Part shown: positions 26,044-37,401 of the stretch, one piece after another | How positions within the stretch are numbered: the first letter of the stretch is position 1 | How the letters are laid out: every line of letters starts with the position of its first letter | DNA from: Elysia chlorotica | Taxonomy: Eukaryota; Mollusca; Gastropoda; Plakobranchidae | Direction of reading: 5' to 3' | Length of the DNA stretch: 64,000 bases | NCBI GenBank assembly: GCA_003991915.1 | Contig: RQTK01000003.1 | Span: forward strand, 386,550 to 450,549 | Made by a program: the position numbers and the translations under genes | Notes under the pieces: generated by a model | Told to the model about the DNA's origin: nothing | The model's database searches: none | Seen by the model: the letters and a program-made list of their open reading frames with translations, nothing else

Positions 26044-29000
26044 AGAGAGAGAAAGAGAGAGAAAGAGAAAGAAAGAGAAAAGAGAGATGGAAGGGAAAGA
26101 GCAAACTTGAAAACACAGGAAGAGAGAAGAAGAGTCACACATAGAGGAGAAGACAGGCAAAAAATACAATGGGAGGAAAAAAAAAAGTCTGTGTCTCACT
26201 TTAATTTGCTCTCCAGGTCACCAACTTCATCTACATCTTCATCTCTCTCATCTTCATCAAGATCACAATCTACTTTACGAAAAACACCTCCCATGTTTGA
26301 GGGTCGACCCATCTCCTTTCTTGTCACAATTTCCACTTTTCCATCTTTCCTGGCTTTCCGAAGTAGTTTCAGTCCCTGAAAAATAACACATCGTACACTA
26401 GAACCTAACAATGCTGCACTAATTTGCAATAGCACTAACTTCCACCCCTCTTTCCAACTATTTTCCCTTGATATATGTGTGCTTTTTCTCTTTTGGTATA
26501 TGTTTTTCTTATTTTGGAGTGATTTTGAATTGGACACTTCTAATTTGTAGGTTGAACAAAAATGTTAATGTAAAAGTGATGAGGAGAGTTATTTCACAAA
26601 GACATCTTCTATATGAAAAGAGGACATGTTTTATAGAGAGCACAAAAGTATTTTTTTAACTAGCATGGGATTCATTTGTTTTACAAAGATACTTGAATAA
26701 AAAAAAAATGAACTAAATAAGTTAAGTGCTTGTGCTCCAGTTATATATATATATTAGAAAATTAAAAGTAAGAGTAATTTCTTTTAAATTAAAGCAAGTA
26801 AAATATAGAAAGAAAATTCCTCATAATCTTTAGTTCTCTTTGTAATTAATCGAAACCAAGCATGATTAAAAATGATATCAATGTGATCTAGCAGAGGCAA
26901 ATCAAATGCAAGTCTGAAATTTACCATATTAAACGTTTATAGCCATAATGAGACTACTTTTGTTACATTATCATTTTAAAGAGAAAAGATTTAATTAAAA
27001 GAAAAATAATAGGATTCATTTTTTTAACAAGAGTCATGTCATGCTTTACTATGTTTGATGCATTAACATGAAAATCAAAAAGCATTTGCTGCTATGGAAA
27101 GTCTTGATGGCCATTCTTTTGTACCAAACATAATAAATGTGCGAAGGATTTAATAAAATCTTTAGAATTCGGGAATAATCACCTTATTAAATGTCAAGGA
27201 TAAGTTTTTATGGACTGTGTTACCTAATTAATGACAAAGGTATTTTTTTTAATGACTACCTTTATATAAATAAATAAAAAATGAAATAAATTTGTTGTAA
27301 GACCTTGAGTTTGGCCACCACAGGAATGGATGTATCAAGCATGTCAACTAGTTTTGATGCTTGTTCCCTGAAATTTTCTGCCAGTGACTCCAACTCTTCA
27401 CTAGTTTTTATTTCATCTAGAATATTTAAGAAAAGAGGAATTGTGTATAAGTACTTAAAATATTCAAGGTAAAACCTGTTGGCACAACGTGAGCCAAAAA
27501 AAAAATATTCATTCATGTCCAATTGTAAAAAAAAAAAGGTGAAATCAAGAGAATATTTTTCAGTGAAAAAGAAAAAGAAGACATCAAATTCAAATTTTAT
27601 ATTTCCAAACCCTGCTAACACAATTTTTAGAACATGAAAGAGTTCAGAAAAAAAGTTGTTTCTTTGGAAGTGGACATTGTCAGTTGCAACATATGAAAAT
27701 TAACTACCTTTCAACAAAATGATCATATTGTCCTCAGTTTAATGTAACTGATACTCTGGGCTTCATATATGTACAGCAATATTGGTAGCAGTACAAACTA
27801 GCATGGTGTACATAAAAAGAGCTGTCTTAAGAAACAGTCTCAACTTTTACTTTAAAATGGACATTGTTCATCCCAACCAACATATAAAAAAAAGAATTGA
27901 ACACAAAAAAATGTCATAAAGTCAGTTAAAACAAACATATCATTTATATTCTTCAAAGACATATTCTTACCATTGTCATCATCAGCAAGCTTGTCAAGCT
28001 GCTTGACTGTCGCTATAGGGTATGGAGTTTCCTGGAGCATCGACTCCACCTGGAAGCGGCACAGACCTGTCACTAGAAGAGTGTATGCTGGGCGAGGCCA
28101 GTTGGTGCCGGTTATCTGCACCACAACCGCAGCAGTTCCAATGGGGTGGACTTTGGAAACATCCTCATCCTAACATAGAAAGTAAAATAAACGTAATCAT
28201 CATCTTATATCTACTTTTTTTTTTTTTTCAGGACAAAAATGGGCAAACATTTTTTAAACGTTGCGCGATTACAACTTTTTTTATTTAAAAAGTGAAAAAA
28301 AAAAGAGAAATACTAATCAGAGTAGAAGTGAATGGCCTATGCTTTTAAAAATTTTTTTTCACATTTATAAATATTTTTACAATGATACTATTGAAAGTTA
28401 TTATCAGCACACCCTCTGATGACATAGACCTAGATATCGAGGCACTGCAAATTTAAAGCTATCTCTATTCACCTAAGCATAAAACGTTGGTAGATAGTGA
28501 AAGGAGAGCAAATCCTGAAAATATGTCAGAGAAGTGTGAGAAAGAATTTAAATTCACATGCATACTTTGAATCTACGATAAACAAAGTAGTAGAAATATT
28601 TCAGAAATTAAAGGTATCTCAGATAACAAGGACTCTTTTTATGACATAACTATGGCATGAGGGAGGCTTGCATTGCATACAAATAAATTCTCAAATAATA
28701 AGCGCCATAACAGTTCAAATAATGGTAATTTTTATTTCAGCGTTATAATAAAATTTTGGCAAACAGTTTTATTAATTATTTCGAGTATGGGTCCTTAAGC
28801 AACAACATGACACAGATTTAATTAAACTGTAAGTGGTGGCTTTTTTAACTGAAAGCATGAAATTATTATACAGGTAAAAAAATAAAAAAAAAAAATATCA
28901 CTTACAATTCCATCAGAGCCATTTGTTTTGGGAATCACACCTATGATAGTGCTCCTCAAGGTATTACGATCCATGAGACGGCTTTTAACCATATTCATGC

Positions 29001-29335
29001 TGGAATAAAGGCAAATGGTATATTTTACATAAAAACTCAAATGGTTTATGAGCCAATATCAACATTCTTCTTAAAACAATGAATAAAGTAGCCGATAACA
29101 TGTTAATTTTTTTTCAAATTTATTACCAGTTGTTTTTTAACAAGATGACTACCTAGATTATCATGAAAATGCATGTGTACGAAACATACTATTTAAAACA
29201 AAGAAAGAACATAACTTACTTTTTCAAACTTCTCACAGGAATGCGCATGGAAGAACCAGGGAGCAGGACATTGTCAGTGATTAGGAGAAGCGGCAGCCGA
29301 CGGGGCACAGCGATAGAAGAAGAGTCTGAAGACAT
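16743..29335 (-). CDS. LONP2: LONP2, peroxisomal Lon protease (one exon missing)
   Basis: ATP-dependent serine protease of the peroxisome matrix. Exons in transcript order: 29335-29220, 28999-28906, 28169-27971, 27416-27304, gap, 26375-26200, 25063-24965, 24742-24668, 23917-23732, 23461-23314, 23125-23046, 22084-21979, 21321-21195, 20721-20486, 18541-18329, 18018-17821, 17548-17438, 16856-16743. They sum to 2391 nt, or 796 residues, against 852 in human. Domains: N-terminal Lon substrate-binding region; AAA+ with Walker A GPPGVGKT (about residues 330-337) and Walker B LLDEID (about 395); protease domain with catalytic Ser in KDGPSAG (about 686) and Lys in GGIKEK (about 727). The C-terminal SKL (PTS1) favours LONP2 over mitochondrial LONP1. 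About 51 human-equivalent residues between PVVAKLK and GLKLLRK are absent, although the flanking phases still match. Confidence 0.93.
19627..19923. repeat. 149-bp tandem duplication
   Basis: Two copies (19627-19775 and 19776 to about 19923) start CCCCATGCAATTTCAAGACA and differ at only a few positions. They are relatively GC-rich compared with the surrounding intron and lie inside the TA-flanked element. Confidence 0.9.
19926..20100. repeat. imperfect tandem repeat, about 70 bp
   Basis: Segments near 19929-19998 and 20037-20100 share AGTGATG, TGCAACAAT, CA(C/T)ATT(C/T)AGTGTTAG and TTGGGCTAGG in the same order. They follow directly on the 149-bp duplication. Confidence 0.6.
23950..24089. repeat. 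perfect 140-bp dispersed repeat, copy 1
   Basis: Begins CATCTTCTATATGAAAAGAG and ends GTGCTCCAGTT. It is identical to 26603-26742 by eye, including a 10-A run and a 7-T run. This copy is intronic, just 5' of the LONP2 Walker A exon in transcript orientation. Confidence 0.95.
25255..25855 (+). mobile_element. 5'-truncated LINE, 3' end with (ATT)n tail
   Basis: From 25261 to the stop at 25510-25512 the frame reads as the C-terminal tail of a non-LTR retrotransposon polyprotein, including [11 protein letters not shown] and [10 protein letters not shown]. The 3' UTR ends in an AAGCG(T)TTTGAGC...AAAGCGCT motif, AATAAA and an (ATT)n array at 25796-25855. The element lies antisense to LONP2 in the intron 25064-26199. 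The C-terminal motif and 3' motif match those of the LINE at 50540-51723, so the two belong to one family or close relatives. Confidence 0.75.
25949..26040. repeat. (GA)n microsatellite
   Basis: About 90 bp of uninterrupted GA, followed by imperfect GA/GAAA to about 26085, in the same LONP2 intron as the LINE tail. Reading frames across it are simple-sequence artefacts. Confidence 0.95.
26603..26742. repeat. perfect 140-bp dispersed repeat, copy 2
   Basis: Same orientation as the copy at 23950-24089, with 2653 bp between their starts. It lies in the LONP2 interval 26376-27303, where a conserved exon is expected but absent. Confidence 0.95.
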
Positions 29336-30154
29336 CGCTAAGCTTATTGCATATAGCAGGTCTAGTCTGCAGTTTCTGTATCGTCCGGCCCGATCTATAA
29401 TTATTGATCTGAAGTTAAGCTATTGGTCTATCAATATGAGCGCTGAAGAGATGTCTATTTGTCTAGAACATTGAATCAGGCATTTAGGACAATTCCAGTA
29501 AATCTAGGAATCTCGACCTCTGTACCCGTCTTTAGTTGAATGAATGTTGTTGTTATTTTGTTTGATAACACAACAAGAGACAGTTTTAGCAGTTTAAAAC
29601 CAAAATTTTACTGCAGATCCTATGATCACCAGTGAAAAAGGTTTTAGGCTAAGCTTAAATCTACATCTAGAATTCTAGATAGATCTACCCTTGCATCGTC
29701 CGAGTGGGAGTGTTTGGATCGTCTTATAAATAGATATCTAAATTGCACTCTATTTCTACACTCTAGGTGGATCTAGCTCTAGTAACTAAGGCCAATAATT
29801 GAAAGACTCCCATATCTAGATCTAGATCTAGAAAATCTAGAGTTTCTGTTCTAGATCTAGATCTAGTCTAGACCTAATCTAGATTCTATGGTATAGAGGA
29901 TCTTTAGGAAGTTTGGTAGACAGTTCACACTCACAGTTTGCCTTTGGGCTCAGGCTACAGATTATGTGGATTAGAGCTAGATGTTCTAATAGATATATAG
30001 AGATCTATTCAAGCTATATCCATAGGCCCCAAAATAAGACAGTGATATATATGAAGTAGCAAGTACAAGTAGCATTGCCTGGTCTCTAGATAGATCTAGA
30101 CTAGATCTATATATATATATATCTCGAATCTATAGCCTATATTACAAGTCAAAG
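29336..30154. promoter_or_regulatory. divergent LONP2/ENTR1 intergenic region
   Basis: The 819 bp between the two start codons must hold both 5' UTRs and probably both promoters. A TATAAATA lies at 29725-29732, reading toward ENTR1, but whether it is used is unknown. From about 29650 to 30110 the region is dense with TCTAGA/AGATCT repeats. I see no coding exon in it. Confidence 0.5.
29650..30110. repeat. TCTAGATC-type repeats in the divergent promoter
   Basis: Many copies of TCTAGA and AGATCT, often fused as TCTAGATCTAGATCTAG, separated by a few to some tens of bases. The motif is palindromic and can fold back on itself. It is interspersed, not a clean tandem array. Confidence 0.75.
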
Positions 30155-33100
30155 ATGGCAGAAAAGAAAGACGAAGAAGACAACCCATTTTCATTTAAAA
30201 CTTTTGTTTCTGTGAAGGAAAAGAAAGGGCCTCGGTCAACAAAAGTCTTAAATTCAAATTTTGAGGATGATATTTTTAGTGGAGATACAGGTATAGATTT
30301 AGATTTAAATGCAGATGGCAGCAACTCAATCTCAGACCATCCCAAAACAAATAGACATCATGAAAACTCCATTTCATCAACAGGTAATCTTTTGGTTCAC
30401 TTTTCAGATTTTTTAGGAGAAGATCAATCCCTGACCAGTGCTTTGAGTGAGTGAGTTTGTTTTATGGCTATTTTGTGCCAAGAAAGTCTTAGATTAATGC
30501 CCAACAGTAACGGAGTAATTTACCCTTTTTTACGTTTATTTTTGTTAGACATGTTTTGTAATTTTTTTAGACAAAAGTCTACTTGCAACTTAATGGAAGC
30601 CATCATTCATTGATGATCAAGGGAGAGAAAGTAGAAACTGTACTAGAGGTATCATAAATTTATTGCCTTTACGATAGATAATAAATTAAATTGGCATTAG
30701 CATATGACATCTTTATTCAAAAGTTACACCACAGAATGTATTTCCTGAGAAAGTTTAAAATATCTTTTAACTTTGAAAAATTCATCTTAAAACGTTTTTA
30801 TTCCTCTCTATACAAAGTGTGATTTTTAAAAAATGGAATCAGCTGCTGCGTATTGGGGTACGACGGAGACACCAAATAAAAAAAATATTATTAGAGAGGC
30901 AGTAAAAAAAATTAATTGCAAATGAAAAATGAAGAAACTATATTAAAGATTGTCTACACAAGCAGAAGTTGATTCTGAGCTACAACACCAAATACCCACT
31001 CAATTAAGAATTTGTGCGCTCTGCACGTAAAGCAATAAAATCTTGCAACTTGCATCAAGGACTGAAAGGTAAATAGGAACTCTTTTGTCCCAGCCTCTGA
31101 ATGGTTATTTAGAACCGGATCTATTTGTATGTGGCGTGCAGAGAGAGAGAGAGCTATATATGCTAGTTTTAAGATAAATGCTCATAATATGTAATAATGT
31201 ATTGACTGATCAATGTACTGTTAATCCATGACAAATTTTCCTCGTGGATCAATAAAGTTTACTAAATCTTATAAATGTACTTATGGGCAGGTTCTATCAG
31301 GAGACAAACAGTTACATTTGGGACAAAGGTAGGACCGAGTGAGTTTGTATTTTCGTTGTGTCAGCACAGTAACGGCTATTCAATGCATAAGTAATCTATC
31401 TATAGAATGATGTACAAGTTAGAACCAAGAGTGCATCAGAATGAAATAATTATAGTGTTACATTTTATGAGCTTTAAGCAATATACTCTTCCTAAACCTT
31501 CACTGTATTCCACACCAGCAATGAGAATGAAGCTGGCAAAGCTAAAGTACAAGCTGAGATAATTTGTACTCAGGGTGTACCTTACACAATTCTGGTCATT
31601 TCAACCCTAAAAAAACTCACCTGGTCTTCTTTTTTGAACTATTTTCAACATTTTGAAAATTGCATTGAAATATGTGCATGATGCATTTTAAAGATTACAC
31701 AATCTGGTTGTGTTAATTGTTTAATTTATAAATAAATGCTGAAAATGAAAGTTTTAAAGGGCTCAAAGGCATTTTATTATTTTGACAATATTGAACCTGC
31801 CCATGGTGACCACTGAAGATCACATACAAACAAAAGTGGTTGCTAAGGACAGGTGGTTGTCATGGGCAGTAAAGACTCACTGATTACATGCGATTTCAGG
31901 ATATTCCTACTGCCTACTCTCCTACTTTTCTATTCTTACTTCACTAAAACTTTCCCTTCAGGGTTCCCAAATGCACTGGTGCAAGTGGTCAGCAGGTTTA
32001 GGACGGTGTACAAGCTTTTTACAAGTTTAGGAGACCAACGCTTCACCATTTGCACCAGTTTGCCCAAATTATAGGCTACATGTTGCAAGTTGGGCAGTTA
32101 CAAAATAAAAGACAAATGTAAAGAAGTCAATGAAAAGTGCCCGACAGGGAACTGTATTGGTCTTCTTTAAGAACATAGAAAGTGTTAAATATGGAGATAG
32201 CTTTGTTTTCTCTGACCAGAGAATCAAGAGTGAGACAAATTTTTCTACAAAACTTTTATGACAAAAAAATCTCAAAACAAATAACTAAAAATTGCTATTG
32301 GCAGGTCTGGGTTACAAAGCTACAATTTAAGCTAAAACTTTGCTGAATTAGTGATTATGTGACTAAATTTATATGTGATAACGAGCCATTACACCATTAT
32401 TATATATCTGTATTCTGCAGGTGCTACAAAAAATGGAGCCAAAAAATCTAGACCTAAAGAAAACCCCTTCTCCTTTAAAAAGTTCCTGTCACATTCTGGA
32501 GGGGGTGCAAGTAATGACGTCCATGGCAGCAGGGTGTCATCTGGTGCAAGCTCTGCAACTACTGCTAGCATTGGACAAGCTTCTGGATCTGATCCTCTTA
32601 GCTCTGTAAAAGATTACACAGCACCTCATCTCTCAGACACTTCTCACTTGGACCTGCTTGGTGAACATCAAAATGGGTCCAACCCTCCTGGAAGCAACCC
32701 TCTGTCAAATCAAAGAGATGATCTTTTCATTGACAGTGATGATGAGGGCGCAGCAGGTGAAGATGATATGTTGGGGCCCAGAAGAGACATGACTACTTCA
32801 GGTCACAGCGCTCCATCGGTTCTGCCAGATTTCTTATCGGATGGAGCAGCTTTGTCAGCCAGCACCCTTGGATTGTCCTCCATGACCAATAGCACACATG
32901 AAGATTTACTGAGTCAGATACACATGGTACTATCATATTATGCTTGGCTTAATTTTGCATAATTGTAGTTATGTAATATTTGAATTAATAGTAATTTTCT
33001 TTTCAATTGGCATAAAAAAAACAACTTAGTACTGCATTTAAACTTGTTACATTTTTGTAGAATACTGAAAATAGTATTTTTGTTATTTAACTTTGCTTTT

Positions 33101-36100
33101 TGATTTTAGAGTACAAAGGGAAATATGAAGCTAGTTAAAGAAATAAAACAATTCAACAATGATTTAAAAAAATAAAATCTATGTTTTTAAAACTGTACTT
33201 TAATATATAAAGAAAATCCTGAAGGGATATATCCATGACAATGAGGTAGATTGAACAGTCAAAAGTCAACTCTGAAGTAAAAGCTAATGAGACACAAAAT
33301 GGATGTTGTGACTTATTGAAACTGAATCAAGTTCCCCAAAAAGTCTATTTAGTTCTTTTACCCATGTACTGACTTTTCTTTTATTTTGACCTATTGTTAT
33401 CTGTTTTCTGTTTTTTTCATAGCTACAAGAAGAAAACAAACGTTTGAAGAGGGATCTAGCCATGGAAAAACAAAGATGCAGTGACAAAAACCAAAGGTTT
33501 GTTTATAATACATGTACATGTATTTAAAATACTTGAATAATAAAATCGCTTGTATCATACTTGGATTGAGTTCAAGTTTTCAAGCTTGATTGGAAAAATG
33601 TCATGACATAAATAACATTAAAGTGACAGAATTGACTCATGTACATGTAATATAGTACAAAATTTAGCCTGACATATTTTATTATTTAAATTATAGAAAA
33701 AAACAATTAAAAAAGCTATGCAAATGCAATGATAATTTTTTTTTTATGTTGGCATGCAATAACATTACATTCTTTGTATGTCAGCAATAAATTTTCTATG
33801 GTACAACTTTGCATTCTATCGAGCAATTAAAAGTAGTACATAGTTTGCACATATCAGAACTGAGTAAACTTCTGAGAATGGTACATATATAATGTATAAA
33901 CTTCTACAGATTTTGATGTTTTTTTAACTTTACAAATTAAAACTTTTGTCCTGTTAGATTATCTCAACTTCAGATAGATTTGGAGCGTCAGAAAAAGAAG
34001 GAGGCAGAAGAGACAAAAGTTATGGAGAAGGCTGTGTTGCAAGTTGAAGAAAATTTGGTAACAACAACAGTAAGTGTACCTCTAAATCTTTAGACTTTAA
34101 AGATGGTTGTAAAGAAAAGTCTTGAAGACAAAATGATAAAAAGAAAATTGTGCACAGCCAGAAAGCTAGAAACAAGATAACAGTTTCTTTTCTTTTTTTT
34201 TTTCTGGTTCACATTCAGGTAGCCTACAATTATTTTAAAAAATATTGAAGCATGATATACTGCATTTGACAAGAGCTATTGTGAAATATACTCCTAAGTA
34301 TTCTGGTTATACTTTTTATTTCTTCTTTTGTTTTGATAAATAGAAAAGAGCTGTCAAAGCAGAAAGTGCAGTAGCCAAACAGAAGCAAGAAATAAAAGCT
34401 CTACAGGTATGTCAGTTTTCAGTCTTAAATTATAAAGTGCCACGCTTAGGTTCCCTCTCTCATTTATTTGATACAAGGGCTGGGTTCTGTTTTATATTTC
34501 TGAAGCCTTGCAAAATAGAATCACAAATAATTCCTAAGTGTCACATGCTGCTTCTCTCATACTTATGTATGTCTACCATTATTCATAGTTTTAATTAAAA
34601 GCTCAGTTGTGACAAAGTTATTTATTGAATCCCAAAAAGTAAGTTTAAATTATTTAAAAATAACCATAAAAGTCAGGTGCCACTGGTTGAGATTGATCTC
34701 TCTATCAGTTTCTCGGGATGCATTTGATTAATGGATGATGCAGATATATAAACACAGCAGTCGGTTACTGTTATATCAACAACAAGAATGCAGAGACAGC
34801 ACGTAACAAACTTAATAGTTAAAAGTTATTTAACTGCATGGCATGTGTTTTTAGTTCTTGTTTTTTTTTTTTTATGGGGTTTTTTTTTTAGCAAACGTCT
34901 GTGAAGCTCTGGGTTTGAGTCCTAAATTTGAGGTGCAAAAGTTCTTACTATGTATGCTTTTTAGTGCATTTTCCATCAATTTTATGGAACATATTTCCTT
35001 TTCATTTTCTCCATGTGTTTCGAAAAGAACACTTTTTTTTTTTCATAAATTCCATACCTACAAAAATGTTTTGCCACTGATTTTAGTCGCTTTTTTTTTG
35101 GGGGTGCTTTTGCTTTGTTTTGTTTTTTTAATTAAAAGGACTCTATACATTAAAGAGGCATTATACAGAATTCGAAGGCTTCAAATCGGATATAATCATC
35201 TAAAAGACTGTAATACATGCTATAGAGGAGGTTTGATTTTTTATTTTATTATTGACTAATGTCTCTTCACGCTTCCTTCTACAGATCCAAGTTAAAACGC
35301 TCACAGCAGAAAATCTATCATTTCAATCTCATGATGGGGGATTGTCAGATATACGAGAACGAACCAAGTACACTGCAGAGCAATTACAGGCTGCCTCTGT
35401 TGTTGCAGAGAAAAATATCAAGTATGTTAGGTTGTTTTGCACTTTTTAATATAAGTGGAATTATCATTATTCTCTATATTGTTTTAATACAGCCCTCTCT
35501 CTTTTCCTTTGTCAAAAGTGCTAAAAATATCAGCATTTGAAAACAAGTGTGCCACAATCAAATTTCTACTTTTTTGTTTTCCAAATGTTGCAAATACTTT
35601 TTTAATCTTTTTTTCAATTTTGTTGTTGTTATCTCACACTCAGAGGTTTGAATATCTAAATAAGTTACTGCACTACTTGAAATGTCAAATTTGTTTGTGT
35701 TTAAATCATGTTTGTTTTGTGCTTGACCATTCAGGAATTGTTGAAAATGTTTCCTGCTTTGCTTAACTCTGCAAGCCAAACTTGTAGTAATTTTTAGTTC
35801 CTAAAATCACATGTTTTGATTTACTTATAAACCTGATTATCTCCACATAAAATCCCACTCCATCTATCTACATCATATAAGTTTTAAGAAACATGATCCA
35901 AATTATGATGTTTTCTTGATGATTAATAAATTCTACACTGATTTAACATTCTGCATCTTGAGACCACTAAGTCCAACTTCATCCATTCTATTTACTATCA
36001 TTGTTTTATTGCTTTTTCTTTATAATTATACGTTGATCAAGAAACATGAAATTTTAACCAACACCAAATGACGTTATGGAATTGAAAAAATAATACTTTA

Positions 36101-36593
36101 AAGAATAAATAACAAGCATCATTCATCTTATTTCATTGCTACCTTATCTGTTTATCTGTCATGTGTTTAAAGGTCTTCTCCATTTGTTGTTGAGATAGGA
36201 ATGCATTAGTTTGAAGAAGAAAAAAACTACTTCAGTTTCAGACTCATTGGAATGTTATCACACCTCAATGAAAATAATAATCTAGTGTTTTAGCATAATT
36301 TTAATTTCATTGAGGTTTTTCTTTCATGTCTTTCATTTATCTTGTATATTTTTTTCTAATAACACTTTTAATGTTTTTCCACTTAAACTTCAAATTACAT
36401 ATTGTTTTTGTTTTTTTGACAAAAGTATTTCGCATAAAAAAACGCTTAAAGCTTTCTTTTCTTTTGTTTCCAATACAGAGAGCTTAGTGCAGGTGTTGAT
36501 AAACTGAAGCTTTTGTCACAAGTGTTGTCATCTTTGGAAAAAGTCACAGAAGTCAAAGCTGAGGCTTCTTCAGAGGAGTCATATGTTTTGTGA
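30155..36593 (+). CDS. ENTR1: ENTR1 (SDCCAG3), endosome-associated trafficking regulator
   Basis: Adaptor of endosome-to-membrane recycling and cytokinesis; in human cells it acts with retromer and the phosphatase PTPN13 (family knowledge). Exons: 30155-30383, 32421-32926, 33423-33496, 33958-34069, 34344-34406, 35285-35421, 36479-36593 (stop TGA). Sum 1236 nt, 411 residues, against about 435 in human. The start has AAG before ATG and G after it, a good context. The N-terminal half is acidic and Ser-rich, with NPFSFK at residues 10-15 and again at 91-96, where human has one such motif. The C-terminal half is a coiled coil with the family signature TKRAVKAE and a KQEIKALQ heptad stretch, then a conserved LSAGVDKLK tail. 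AATAAA follows at 36698-36703. Confidence 0.93.
31140..31275 (+). mobile_element. possible LINE/SINE 3' tail
   Basis: The stretch around 31228-31262, TTTTCCTCGTGGATCAATAA followed by AGTTTAC, resembles the conserved 3' end of several invertebrate non-LTR elements. The 5' limit cannot be placed, and no coding remnant is visible upstream. It lies in ENTR1 intron 1. Confidence 0.3.
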
Positions 36594-37377
36594 TAGGTGT
36601 TTTCGTGAGATAAACAAACTAGTTGAAATTAAAAAAAGAAAAAAAAAATCATCTCTCAAATCAAACCATGCCTTTTTTTTCACTTCTTGGAATGAATAAT
36701 AAAAAAATCACTTTTCAATGTAACCAGCTTTTGATATATTATCTGTGATAGGCATTATTTTTAATCAAAGTAATAATTTTGTAGGAGAAAATGACTTATG
36801 AGTTAGCTTACTTGGATCAAACTTTTGTTTGCTGTATGAACATGCTTGGTTTCGTCATAAACATGTAAATACATTTCCTTTGACATTGTTGAATAGCCAT
36901 AATATCCAGAAATGTGCTCACATTAAGTCACTTGCGGCTGACCTCTTCTCCTCCAAATTGACTTTTGAAAAAACAAATTTTTATGGGAAAAAAACACTAT
37001 CAAGCTGATGGTTATTAAAATTTGGATACATTTAAAAATGTGTAGCTTTGCTAATTGAAATATTTTTATTTAGCTTTCTCAATTAAATGTTTTTAAGTTG
37101 TTTGTTAAATTGATTTCTGGGGACATTATTTAAAATTCTTAAAACTAAACTATTATTAAATTCTATCATAAAACACTTTCCACATTTTTCTGTCAAAACA
37201 AACAAACAGCCTAGATCTATTTGAGACCATAACCATACAAATAGCTATCTAGACTTAGAGCCTAGATCTAGATATGTATCTACTCAAAAACGGATTTCAC
37301 TGTTTCAAGGATTTTTGGTTCTTAAGCATGTAATCATGGAAATCAAAATGTGGAAGTATCAATTAAATGACTTAAAA

Positions 37378-37401
37378 AATAATAATAATAATAATAATAT
37401 A
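37378..37401. repeat. (AAT)n microsatellite
   Basis: AAT trinucleotides extended by imperfect AAT/GATAAT units to about 37485. Confidence 0.85.

Noticed and set aside
25745..26199. Several long frames on both strands across 25745-26199
   Set aside because: They are products of the (ATT)n and (GA)n microsatellites, giving poly-Tyr, poly-Asn and RE/LS repeats.
16743..29335. Assignment of the Lon gene as mitochondrial LONP1
   Set aside because: The C-terminal SKL, the closer match to the LONP2 N-terminus and protease domain, and the lack of a presequence favour LONP2.
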